A stretch of 64,000 nt of DNA from Alphaproteobacteria bacterium (GTDB lineage Bacteria; Myxococcota_A; UBA796; CAJQPC01). The stretch is taken from contig JACKEV010000018.1 in NCBI GenBank assembly GCA_020632795.1, forward strand, positions 1 through 64,000. The letters run 5' to 3'. The notes under the pieces are model-generated. The model worked only from the letters and a program-made list of their open reading frames with translations, was not told the origin of the DNA and did no database searches. Below are positions 32,740 through 41,790 of this stretch, piece after piece. How positions within the stretch are numbered: the first letter of the stretch is position 1; the number at the start of each line of letters is the position of its first letter. The translations under genes and the position numbers were made by a program.

Positions 32740-34647
32740 TCAGCGTACCCCGCGCGGCGGGCGGGGGGGCTTCAGAGCCGCTGGCATGGGGCGCCCCAGC
32801 TTGCGAAGCTCGATCTTGAGGCCGCGCATCAGCTCGGGCCAGCCGATGGGGGTGCCCGCGGCGTGGGCCAGCGTGGCGGCGGTGAACACCACGTTGCGGA
32901 TGTGGCCGCCGCACAGCTCGGCGGTGGCGGACAGGCGGTTGAGCTGCTCGGTGGTGAGACGGACCTCGGCCCCCAGGTGGGCCCGCCAGAGCGCGCGGCG
33001 CTCCTCCGGGCCGGGGGCCGGGAACTCCACGATGGCGTCCAGCCGGCGGGTGAAGGCCTCGTCGAAGCGGCTGCGGCTGTTGCTGGTGAGCAGCACGATG
33101 CCTTCGTAGCGCTCGATGCGCTGCAGCAGATAGTTCGTCTGCGCGTTGGCGAAGCGGTCGTTGGCGTGGCGCACCTCGGTGCGCTTGCCGAACAGGGCGT
33201 CCGCCTCGTCAAACAGCAGGATGACCTCGGCCTGCTCGGCCCGGGCGAGGAGCTGGGAGAGGTTCTTCTCGGTCTCCCCGATGTACTTGCTCAGCACAGA
33301 GGCCAGGTCCACCCGATACAGAGGCAGCCCCAGCCGGGTGGCCAACCAGCTCGCCGCCAGGGTCTTGCCCGTGCCCGACGGCCCCACCATCAGCGCGCAG
33401 ACCCCGTGCCGGTAGCGCGCCTTCGCCGACGGCCCCAGCCCGGCCCCCAGCGCCTCCCGGGCCTCGCAGCGCTTCAGCAGCAGCCCCAGCTCCTCGTCGA
33501 TCGAGGGCGACAGGATGAGGGCGTCGTCCGGGATCCGGTCCCGCATCGGCTGGGCGAGGCCGTCGGGGCCGTCCCCCTCGCCGTCCCAGGCGGCGTGCAG
33601 CAGGTCCTCCCGGGTCAGGGCGGCGCGGCCCTGCATGGCGCAGCGGTGGGCCCCGAGCCGGGCGAGGTGGGCGATGCGCCCGGCGCCGTGGCGGTGGGCG
33701 GCGGCCATCTCCTCGGCCAGCGCGCTGGGGCCGCCCTCCGCGAGCGCCACCCGCCACAGTCCCGCCCGCTCCTCGCGCGGGGGGATGGGCAGGGTCCACT
33801 GGATCACCGCCCCCGCGGGGGACTCCACCCGACCGTCCGGGCCGGTGACCACCAGCACCGGGCCGTCATGGAGCGGCAGGGCGGGCAGGGTGAAGCGCTC
33901 GCCGGGGCCCAGCTCGCGGACGAACACCGGGATCAGCGCCCGGAGGAGCATCCAGGGGACGAGTCCCTCCAGCGGCGCGCGCTCCGTGAGGAAGACGGGC
34001 CGGCGGCCGAGGGCGTCGGCCAGCGCCGCGGCGACCGCGCGCCCCTCGGCCTGGGAGCCGGTGCGCAGGACCATCGCGCTTCCGTTGCCCAGCGCGGCGG
34101 CGTGTCGCTGCGCCTCATTCAACACAGATGGCGGCAGCGGGACGGGATCGGACTCCCCGAGGCTCGCGCCCGGCCACGCGCCGTCCCGGTCGCGCAGGGC
34201 CAGCAGCACAGGCAGCGGGACGCCCAGGGTCTGCTCGGCCAGCGGCAGCTCGGCGCCCCGCAGCACCAGCGCGCCGCACCCCACCGCCGCGCCCGAGGCG
34301 ACGGACTCCACCGGGTGCCCCTCTGCGACCGCCGACGCGAGCAGGCCCAGGGTCGGCCGGGAGCCCCCCAGCGGCGCCTGCAGCCAGGCCACCGCGCGCC
34401 CGGCCATCGGGTTGACCTCGACCTCGGCGGCCAGGGCCAGGGACAGACGCTCGGCCAGGGTGAACCGCAGGGCGTCCGCGAGGGCGCGCTGGGGGCCTTC
34501 GCAGTCGGGCAGGACGTCCGGCCAGCCGATCCCGCCCAGGGCCAGGGCCTGCTCCCGCAGCCAGGCGGCCTCCTCGGCGGTGTCGCCCGAGGCGAGCGCG
34601 GCCAGGGCCGCCAGCGCGCAGTCAGCAGGGGTCGGGGACGAGGGCAT
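32740..34647 (-). CDS. eCIS AAA+ ATPase (Afp15/Pvc15-like)
   Basis: 635 aa. N-terminal ~380 residues are a variable helical/winged region; the ATPase core follows with Walker A GPSGTGKT (about residue 416), Walker B ILLFDEADALFG, sensor-type TSNSRSRFDEAFTRRLD and the arginine-finger region. In AFP and PVC particles this ATPase is needed for assembly or maturation of the injectosome and is one of the marker genes of the class. Overlaps the upstream linker gene by 26 bp and is followed 7 bp later by the DUF4157 gene. Confidence 0.92.
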   Translation of the reverse strand: MPSSPTPADCALAALAALASGDTAEEAAWLREQALALGGIGWPDVLPDCEGPQRALADALRFTLAERLSLALAAEVEVNPMAGRAVAWLQAPLGGSRPTLGLLASAVAEGHPVESVASGAAVGCGALVLRGAELPLAEQTLGVPLPVLLALRDRDGAWPGASLGESDPVPLPPSVLNEAQRHAAALGNGSAMVLRTGSQAEGRAVAAALADALGRRPVFLTERAPLEGLVPWMLLRALIPVFVRELGPGERFTLPALPLHDGPVLVVTGPDGRVESPAGAVIQWTLPIPPREERAGLWRVALAEGGPSALAEEMAAAHRHGAGRIAHLARLGAHRCAMQGRAALTREDLLHAAWDGEGDGPDGLAQPMRDRIPDDALILSPSIDEELGLLLKRCEAREALGAGLGPSAKARYRHGVCALMVGPSGTGKTLAASWLATRLGLPLYRVDLASVLSKYIGETEKNLSQLLARAEQAEVILLFDEADALFGKRTEVRHANDRFANAQTNYLLQRIERYEGIVLLTSNSRSRFDEAFTRRLDAIVEFPAPGPEERRALWRAHLGAEVRLTTEQLNRLSATAELCGGHIRNVVFTAATLAHAAGTPIGWPELMRGLKIELRKLGRPMPAALKPPRPPRGVR

Positions 34648-36331
34648 GGAGGGACTCGGCGTCGAGGTAGTGGTAGGCGATGATCCAACCCAGCCAGGGC
34701 ACCCAGCCGGGGTCCAGGTCGAGCCCGGCGCGGCGCACGTTCACGTCCACGCCCGCCAGCGCCAGGAAGACGTCGACGTGAATCCGCCCGACAGCACACA
34801 GAGCGGGGCGGCGGACCACGGCCTGGAGGGAGCGCTCGCACCCGGCCTGGAGCAGCGCCTCGACGCGGTCCACCCAGGCCTCGGCCTCGGTGGAGATGTC
34901 GACCCCCTCGGGCAGGGCCAGGGGCGCCAGGCACGGGTCCGCGGGGTCCGCCTCGGCGCGCAGGGCTGCGGCCCGCAGGATCTGTCGGGGCAGCGCGGCG
35001 TCGATGGCGTCGGGGTGGGTCTCCAGGTGCGCGGGCAGCCCCAGGGCCCGCAGCGCCGGGATCAGGAAGAAGAGGCCGCCGAGCGCGGTGGGGCGGGGTT
35101 CGCCGTCCAGGAGCAGGCCCGGGGTCGCATCAGAGGCGCTTCGGGGCCGACGGGGCCGGGGGGAGGGGGCCTCGGCGGAGCGTCGGGGGGGTCGCGTCGA
35201 AGGCCGGGCGGGGGTGGGCTCCTCCTGCGGGCGCGCGCGCGGAGAGGAGGCGGGGGCTTCGGTCGGCCAGGGCGCCCCTCCAGGCGGGGGGGGATGGCTC
35301 GACGGGGGATGGACCGGGGACGGGCGGGCGGACGTCGGCAGGGGGTCCACCCGCGCGGGCTCCGGCGGCTCGGTGAGCAGCGCGTGGTCGGGGACCGTAT
35401 GGGCAGGAGCGGGCGTGCGCTGCGGGACGTGGAGGGCCTCCGCCAGCGCTCGGGCCGTTCGGGGAACATGCCTCGGGTCCCTCGCCCGGCCCGGCGCGTC
35501 GGTGAGGGCCGACACCGCCGCCACCCAGACGGCGCGCGCGTCCTGGGGGCCCCACGTCCGCAGGTGGGGAAGGCAGGGCAGGAGGCTCCGGGGCAGGGGA
35601 GGGGGGGCCGCCGCGGGCGGGCCGGCCCGGCTCGGCGCCGGGAGCGGTGGTGCGGACCTGCCCGAGGCCGCCAGCAGCGTATCCCCGTCCTCCGGCCGCA
35701 GAGCGTCCCGCACCGGTGGGGCCTCCGCGTGCAGGCCGGTCCGGCTCGGCGCCGGGCGCGGTGGTGCAGACCAGCCCGAGGCCGCCAGCAGCGTATCCCC
35801 GTCTTCCGGCCGCAGGGCGTCCAGCACCGACGCCATGACCCCACGCTCCTGCAGCGCCGCCAGCAGCGCCGCCGCCGCCACCGGGCCCGGCGGCAGGCGA
35901 AGGGTGTCCAGGAGCAGCGCGCGCAGGGCCTGCGGGCGGGTCTGTGTCGGATGCCAGGCCGTCACGGCCAGGGGCCAGAACCACGCCACCGGCGCCGGGC
36001 CCCGGATCAACCGCGTCGCCAAAGCCACGCGGGCGTGGATGGGGTCATCGAAGAACACCGCGCGGGCCTGAGGGGCCTGGGGGTGCTCGGCGGACACAGC
36101 GCTGGCGATCACCGCGCGGGCGAGCTGCTCGACCTGCAGCGAGAGCGCGCTGGAGGGGACGTCCGCCGTGAAGCGCCCCAGGTCCAGGCGGCGGACCAGG
36201 ACAAGGCGCCCGCCGGAGGCTGAGGGCAGGGTGGCGGTGCGCAGCGCGTCCTCCAGCAGGATGCGGCCGCGCTGGAGCAGCGCCTCCTCGGGCGCGGTCA
36301 GGCGCAGCGCGCGGACCCGCCGCTCGGTCAC
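34622..36331 (-). CDS. eCIS-associated linker protein of unknown function (569 aa)
   Basis: GTG start overlapping the previous stop (GTGA); the open frame upstream of it runs under the 1820 aa gene. Residues 1-170 are helical. Residues about 165-240 contain a tandem duplication (LRPEDGDTLLAASG twice, 38 aa apart). A proline-rich, low-complexity linker spans about 240-390. The C-terminal part has GGLFFLIPALRALGL and VDVNVRRAGLDLDPGWVPWL, patterns I associate with a conserved hypothetical that sits just before the ATPase in many eCIS loci. No catalytic motif. Probably a structural or assembly factor. Confidence 0.65.
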   Translation of the reverse strand: MTERRVRALRLTAPEEALLQRGRILLEDALRTATLPSASGGRLVLVRRLDLGRFTADVPSSALSLQVEQLARAVIASAVSAEHPQAPQARAVFFDDPIHARVALATRLIRGPAPVAWFWPLAVTAWHPTQTRPQALRALLLDTLRLPPGPVAAAALLAALQERGVMASVLDALRPEDGDTLLAASGWSAPPRPAPSRTGLHAEAPPVRDALRPEDGDTLLAASGRSAPPLPAPSRAGPPAAAPPPLPRSLLPCLPHLRTWGPQDARAVWVAAVSALTDAPGRARDPRHVPRTARALAEALHVPQRTPAPAHTVPDHALLTEPPEPARVDPLPTSARPSPVHPPSSHPPPPGGAPWPTEAPASSPRARPQEEPTPARPSTRPPRRSAEAPSPRPRRPRSASDATPGLLLDGEPRPTALGGLFFLIPALRALGLPAHLETHPDAIDAALPRQILRAAALRAEADPADPCLAPLALPEGVDISTEAEAWVDRVEALLQAGCERSLQAVVRRPALCAVGRIHVDVFLALAGVDVNVRRAGLDLDPGWVPWLGWIIAYHYLDAESLHALVPDPC

Positions 36332-39300
36332 TTGAACGACCCGAGCGGGGTGAAGGTCGCGTTCCCCGGCAGCGGGTCCGTCTTGAGCGCGCCGAGAGCG
36401 GTCGGGCCGCCCTCGGCCACGAACTGGACCTTGGCCCCGGCCTCCAGGGTGGTGGAGGTCGCCGTGGCTGAGATCACCTGTGTGATCGCCTTGCCGTCGG
36501 CGATGTCGGCGACCTTGCCGTGGCCCACCACCTCGCCCTTGGCGTACAGCAGGGTCTGCATGCCGACGTGGATCTGGCCCAGGTCGACCACGACCGGGAT
36601 CAGGGTGCCGGGCAACAGCGGCGTGGGGGCGGGCAGGTGCCCCGCGATGATGCGGTCCACCGGCGCATGGGCCGCCAGCAGCAGGGCGCCCCGGACCGTG
36701 TCGCTCATGAGGCCGCGGGCGGTCGGGCCGTCGGCGAGCCGATCGAACAGCCAGTCCACCAGCGCCTGGATCTCCTGCCGGGCCAGGTCGTCGATCTCCC
36801 CCCAGCGGGGCAGCCGCGAGGGCTCGGAGAGGTCCACCGGCTGGTCGAACTGGCTGAGCCGGTGGGACCAGTCCAGGCGGATGCGGGGCGGCACGGCCTT
36901 CAGCTCCCGGTGCAGGCCCGCGACGACCCGCCGGAGCTGCTCCAGCGCGCGCGCTGCGCCCTCGGCCACCAAGGCGGAGACCCTGGCCCCCTCGATGAGG
37001 TCGCCCAGGGTGACGACGTCGTCGGCCTTGGCCCGGAGCTGCTTCCAGGAGCCCGCACCCAGGCTCAGGGACGCGGCCGCCTCGTGGACGGGCTGCAACG
37101 CGCTCTTGCCGATCTTCAGGACCTTCTGGAAGGACTCCACCCCGGAGATGAGGGACACGGGGGCGGCCACCGAGGCCAGGCCCCGGGCCTGCGCCTGGGT
37201 CAGGATCTGCGTGAGGGGGGTGACCTGGTTGAGGCTGTCCAGCAGTCCGGCCCCCACCCCCAGCCACCGGGCCGGGGCCTCCCGCCACAGGTCCACCAGG
37301 GCGTTCAGCGCGGGTGGGGCCGGCAGCGGGCTCTCCAGGCAGGCCAGCACCGGGGAGCGCACCAGCCCCGGGAGCACGGTGCGCACCGGCGTCGACACGA
37401 CCGCCTCCAGCACGCGGGGGCGGTGGAAGGCCAGGAAGGGCACCTCCTCAGCCAGGATGCGCGCGCGGCGGAGGTTGACGTCGTCGATGCGGCGCAGCTC
37501 CTCGGCCCGCAGGGCGCGGGCGGCGGCGACGTCGTGGCGGGCCTCGGCCAGCTCGGTCTCCAGGACGGCCAGCCGCTGCCGGGCCTCGGCCTCGTAGGCC
37601 CGGAGGGTCGCGAGGGCCTCCCGGGCCCGCTCGACCACGATCCCGATCTGCACCAGCCGGGCCTCGACCCGCTTGAGGGAGACAAAGATGGTGTCGAACA
37701 GCGCCAGCGCATGCTGGAGCATCCCCGGGGCGTCGTTGTCTGAGAACGGGTTGTCATGGTCACCCGCGGCGATCTGGGCGAGCAGGGTGTCGTTGGGGAT
37801 CTGCTCGCCCTCGGGGGTCTCCGTGACGACGGCCACCTCGATCAGCGTGTGATTGCCGTCGGGGTCAATCTGCTGGAAGCCCGGCAGCTTGACGTCGGTG
37901 AGCTTCACGCCGAGCAGGGCGATGTGGCGGAGGATCTCCATCCAGGCGGAGCGGGCCTGGCCGAGCAGGGCCTCCGGCACCGGGGTGGCCTGGATCGCGC
38001 TGACCGTGGGGAGGTCCAGGACCGTCGGGCCCCCGTCCACCTCCAGCTTGGCCTGGAGCGGCGCTTCAACCAGCGTGGACCCCTGGAAGATCGCCTGCGG
38101 GCCGAGGATCTCCTTGAAGGGCGCGTCCGTGACGCCCATCCCCAGGCCCATCGTCTGCTGGAGGTCGGCCTGCGCCACGGCCTGCATCATCGGCGGGGCG
38201 GCGGACTTGAAGGTGTAGAGCTGGACATGCTCGGCCTGCTGGGGGGCCGGTGTGGCCTTGGCCAGCTCGGCGATCGTGCTGTGCACCCGGACGACGAGGG
38301 TCTGCACCTGGAGGGCGCTGAGGCTGAGGCTGCTGGCGGCGGCCTGGATGCGGCGCTCCATGCGCTCGATGAAGCCGGCGACCCCCAGCGTGCGCAGCAT
38401 GGCCAGGTCCTTCTTGGAGAGCACGCTGTCGGCGCCGCTGAGCGCCGCCTCCAGCTCGAGCAGCGCCACCGCCTCCACCCCTCGGGTGGTCAGGACCGTG
38501 CCGAAGGCGTCCTCCCCGGTGGGGTCGGGGAGCTGGTCGAGCAGGCTCTGCGGCAGGTCCTCGGGCGTGGTGCGCAGCGCCTTGAGCAGCTCGATGGTGA
38601 GGGTGGCCAGCTCCACCTGCTCGGGGTCGGTCAGCGTGAGGGTCACGCTGTCGAGGGTGAGCGTCGCCACGCGGCCGTTCAGGCGGGCCTTCTCGTCCTC
38701 GTCGTCGGAGGCGTCGGCGAGCTGCTCCACCTGTTCTCGGCGCGCGGCGATGGCGTCGTTGTCGCCGCCGGGGTCGGTCAACTCCACCGCTCCGGGCACC
38801 GGGCGCAGCCCCCGAGCGCTGCCGTCGCGCGCCCCGGTCGCGCCCACGAGCACGGCGATGTCGTCGAGCCGGTCCTCCACGTCGGTCCCCGGAGGGAGAA
38901 CGAGTGTCCAGGCGGGCTTGTCGGCGAGGGCCTTGCCGAGGGTCCAGCTCTCCGCGGCCACCCGCGCGCCCAGCCCGGTCAGCGTCCGGCCCAGGTCGAG
39001 GCCGCCTGCGGGGCTGTCCCAGTACACCCGGGGCTCTTCGCCCTGCTTGACCGCGTTGATGGCCGCCTGCGCCTGGTCCTCGGTCAGGCCGGCCTCGTAG
39101 AGGGCCTTGAGGATCGGGGCATCTGCAGACCGCACGCCGGTGAGCACGATGCGGTGCTCGACCTCCTGGAGCGGGTCCCACACCACCCGGACGCGGGCCC
39201 CGAAGCGGTCCTGAAGGTAGCGGGCGAGGCTCCGGGCCAGGGTCGGCTCGTAGAGGGCGGCGACGCAGACCTCGCGGTCCCTGGCGTGCTTGAAGGCCTC

Positions 39301-41790
39301 CGCCAGCTGCTCGACGTGCGCCATGCCGCCGAAAGACCAGGGCGCCAGGGTCTCCGCCACGCGCTCGGGCGAGCGGACGTCGGCCACCAGCAGCAGCGCA
39401 CGGGTCACGGGGGCGCTGTCGAGCATCGAGGACGGCACGAGGCGGGTGGTGACGCCCTCGGAGCGCTCGAAGGCCTGCGCCGCGCGTCGGGCCTCCTCTT
39501 CGGTGAGGCCGCGCGCCAGGGTCAGGCCCGGCGCCACGGTGGCCGGGAGGCGGCCGGTGAGCATGAGCAGGGTGTCCTCCAGAGAGAGCGCCTCCGGCTC
39601 TTCCCGCTCCTGTACCATGGGCGCCTTCTTGAGCATGCTGCGCTCGCGGCCGTACCCCTCCTCCAGCACCACGTCGTAGCGCCGACGGAGCGGCTCCGTG
39701 TCCGCGGGCCGCTCGAGGTACTCCTCCGCGCCGGGGTAGGTCCGGATGGGCTCCAGGTAGGGGACCGGGTCGGTCCAACGGGCCAGCCCGTCGAGGCCGA
39801 CGGCCATCCGGGCGATGGCCCGCTCCCGGACCTCGACCTCTGCGCCCGCGTCGTTCAGGGCCTCGGCCCAACGCACGGCGGTCTTGCGGTCGGGGATGCC
39901 GTCCCGCACCGTCGGCGCGTCGCCGGCCTGCGCGGCGTCGAGCAGCGCCTTGACCTCGGCGGGGCCGACCAGCCCCTCCAGCGCGCCGGCCAGCTCACTG
40001 CGGCGGGAGGGCAGCGCGACGAGCTTCAGCGCCAACCCCTCGGTCTGGGGCGGCCTGGTCACCACCGCCACTGCTGGCCCCAGGTGCTGGGGGCGGCCCA
40101 GCGCGGCCACGAGCCGGCTGAACGTGGGCTCGCCGTGCAAAGGGTAGAACGTGGGGAACCGGAGTTCCTTCAACGGGGGATGCGCCCTCCCGCATACGTC
40201 CACCAGGCTGGTGCCGCTGAGGTGCACGCCTCGGGTCTGCTTCACGCCCGCCTGCTCACCCAGGACCACCTCGACGACGGGCGTCTGCTGAGATTGGTCA
40301 AGTGACTTGACGATCAGGACGGCGGTCTCGCCGTTCCCGGTGATCGCCGTTGCGAGCAGTTGGATGACCAGGGGATCGGTGGGCGAGAGCTCGCCCGCCT
40401 GGATGGTCATGATCAGCGGCGCGATGTCCCCCACACCCCGGGTGCCCTCGGGCTCCAGCGCCCCCGGATCGGGAGACGCCCAGATCGGCGCCGCGGAGGG
40501 TCCGCCGATCGCCTGCAGCAGCGCAGAGAGGCGGCGGCGCACCACCTCGCGCCGCCCCAGCAGGGTGCCGCGGCGCTTGACGAAGCCTTCCAGGATCGTG
40601 TCGAACGCCGGGTCGAGGGTCTCTGTCTTGAGCAGGTGAGGGTCATAGAGCTGCTGGGGCACGGGGACCAGGACGCGGATCTCCTCCAGCGCGGCGTCGA
40701 CGTGGATGGGCGCCAGCTCGGCGGCGGCCCTGGCCACCACGTCGAGCTGCTCCAGCGGGATGGGGGCGAGGGTCAGCTTGAAGCCGGCGGGGAAGAAATG
40801 GGTGCTGTGGTGCTCCAGGTCCACCAGCTCGCGGGGCAGCAGCCCGAAGGGCGGCAGGTAGCGGAAGCGGTCCTCGGCGTGCAGGCTTGCGAGGTCCCCG
40901 TCGACGTCGAACAGCTCGCCGGTGAGCTGGTCGATCTGGGCCAGCAGCCGGGGGTTGTCGGACTCCCGCTCGCGGCGCATCGGGCCCCCGCCGCGCCGGA
41001 CCACCGCAGCGCGGTCGATGAAGACGACCGTGTCGCCAAGGACCTCGATCAGCGCGATGGGCGTGGCGTCCGGCCACAGGGGGCCGCCGTCCTGCTCCCG
41101 GTCGAACAGGGACCAGGCCAGCTCGTTGCGGCGGCGGGGGTTCAGGGGGAAGAGCCCCGGGAGCGAGAGGGGCGCCCAGGTCAGCAGACAGCCGTCCACC
41201 ACCTGGAGGTCCGAGAAGGGCTCCAGCTCGGGATCCCGGGCGCAGGGGTCGGAGGCGATGTCGTCACGGATGAGCGCGTCGCCCTGGCCCTGGTCCTCGT
41301 AGCGGACCGGCTTGAGGAGCAGCACGCCGTGTCGCGGGGCGGGGGGGGGGAGCCTCTCCGCCGGCCTTGGCGCTCGGGCGGGGGCCGGCGCGTCGCCTTG
41401 AGGGAGGGCGTTCACCAGCAGGGTGCGGAGCGGCACCCGCAGCACCTGGGAGACCCGCACGTCCTGCCCCGCCGCGGTCAGGGCGGACCCGGGCTGGACG
41501 ACGATGTGCGGCACCCACTGGGGCGCGTGGTGAGCGTCCAGGGCGGCGAGGTCGTCCTCGACGCTCACCTCCAGACCCTCGATGACGCCCGGGGTGAGGG
41601 AGCAGGCCAGCGCGGTCAGTCGGCGGGCCCGGTGCTCCTGCTCGTTGGTCAGCGCGGTCGCGGTGAGGGTGCGGCCGGTGTGGCAGTGGAGGCGGCGGGG
41701 CCACCACTCGCGCGCCGCGTCGGCGGTCTCGGGCTGGAGCCCGACGACGCGCTCGCCCTCCAGCGGATGCTCGATGGGTCGGACGCTCAC
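36328..41790 (-). CDS. Giant eCIS structural protein, tape-measure or fibre candidate (1820 aa)
   Basis: GTG start overlapping the previous stop. The N-terminal ~120 residues share a module with the two preceding genes (ALTNEQEHRARRLTALA...GVIEGLEV). Residues about 585-660 and 877-950 resemble the L7/L12 C-terminal fold (ILKALYEAGLTEDQAQAAINAVK...TLTGLGARVAAES). Residues about 1370-1460 are a coiled coil. The C-terminal ~150 residues are beta-rich and repeat-like (VVDLGQIHVGMQTLLYAKGE). Position between gpI and the ATPase matches the AFP fibre and tape-measure genes, and length is compatible with a tape measure, but the domains are not the usual long helices. No other gene in the operon could fill that role. 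Confidence 0.6.
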   Translation of the reverse strand: MSVRPIEHPLEGERVVGLQPETADAAREWWPRRLHCHTGRTLTATALTNEQEHRARRLTALACSLTPGVIEGLEVSVEDDLAALDAHHAPQWVPHIVVQPGSALTAAGQDVRVSQVLRVPLRTLLVNALPQGDAPAPARAPRPAERLPPPAPRHGVLLLKPVRYEDQGQGDALIRDDIASDPCARDPELEPFSDLQVVDGCLLTWAPLSLPGLFPLNPRRRNELAWSLFDREQDGGPLWPDATPIALIEVLGDTVVFIDRAAVVRRGGGPMRRERESDNPRLLAQIDQLTGELFDVDGDLASLHAEDRFRYLPPFGLLPRELVDLEHHSTHFFPAGFKLTLAPIPLEQLDVVARAAAELAPIHVDAALEEIRVLVPVPQQLYDPHLLKTETLDPAFDTILEGFVKRRGTLLGRREVVRRRLSALLQAIGGPSAAPIWASPDPGALEPEGTRGVGDIAPLIMTIQAGELSPTDPLVIQLLATAITGNGETAVLIVKSLDQSQQTPVVEVVLGEQAGVKQTRGVHLSGTSLVDVCGRAHPPLKELRFPTFYPLHGEPTFSRLVAALGRPQHLGPAVAVVTRPPQTEGLALKLVALPSRRSELAGALEGLVGPAEVKALLDAAQAGDAPTVRDGIPDRKTAVRWAEALNDAGAEVEVRERAIARMAVGLDGLARWTDPVPYLEPIRTYPGAEEYLERPADTEPLRRRYDVVLEEGYGRERSMLKKAPMVQEREEPEALSLEDTLLMLTGRLPATVAPGLTLARGLTEEEARRAAQAFERSEGVTTRLVPSSMLDSAPVTRALLLVADVRSPERVAETLAPWSFGGMAHVEQLAEAFKHARDREVCVAALYEPTLARSLARYLQDRFGARVRVVWDPLQEVEHRIVLTGVRSADAPILKALYEAGLTEDQAQAAINAVKQGEEPRVYWDSPAGGLDLGRTLTGLGARVAAESWTLGKALADKPAWTLVLPPGTDVEDRLDDIAVLVGATGARDGSARGLRPVPGAVELTDPGGDNDAIAARREQVEQLADASDDEDEKARLNGRVATLTLDSVTLTLTDPEQVELATLTIELLKALRTTPEDLPQSLLDQLPDPTGEDAFGTVLTTRGVEAVALLELEAALSGADSVLSKKDLAMLRTLGVAGFIERMERRIQAAASSLSLSALQVQTLVVRVHSTIAELAKATPAPQQAEHVQLYTFKSAAPPMMQAVAQADLQQTMGLGMGVTDAPFKEILGPQAIFQGSTLVEAPLQAKLEVDGGPTVLDLPTVSAIQATPVPEALLGQARSAWMEILRHIALLGVKLTDVKLPGFQQIDPDGNHTLIEVAVVTETPEGEQIPNDTLLAQIAAGDHDNPFSDNDAPGMLQHALALFDTIFVSLKRVEARLVQIGIVVERAREALATLRAYEAEARQRLAVLETELAEARHDVAAARALRAEELRRIDDVNLRRARILAEEVPFLAFHRPRVLEAVVSTPVRTVLPGLVRSPVLACLESPLPAPPALNALVDLWREAPARWLGVGAGLLDSLNQVTPLTQILTQAQARGLASVAAPVSLISGVESFQKVLKIGKSALQPVHEAAASLSLGAGSWKQLRAKADDVVTLGDLIEGARVSALVAEGAARALEQLRRVVAGLHRELKAVPPRIRLDWSHRLSQFDQPVDLSEPSRLPRWGEIDDLARQEIQALVDWLFDRLADGPTARGLMSDTVRGALLLAAHAPVDRIIAGHLPAPTPLLPGTLIPVVVDLGQIHVGMQTLLYAKGEVVGHGKVADIADGKAITQVISATATSTTLEAGAKVQFVAEGGPTALGALKTDPLPGNATFTPLGSFK

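Noticed and set aside
34622..36331. Type VI secretion interpretation of the locus
   Set aside because: No TssJLM membrane complex, ClpV or Hcp/TssBC pair is present; the AAA+ ATPase, DUF4255 protein and DUF4157 protein are eCIS markers.
36328..41790. Tail-fibre assignment for the 1820 aa protein
   Set aside because: No collagen-like, adenovirus-like or phage fibre tip repeats were recognised; a fibre role is left open but not claimed.
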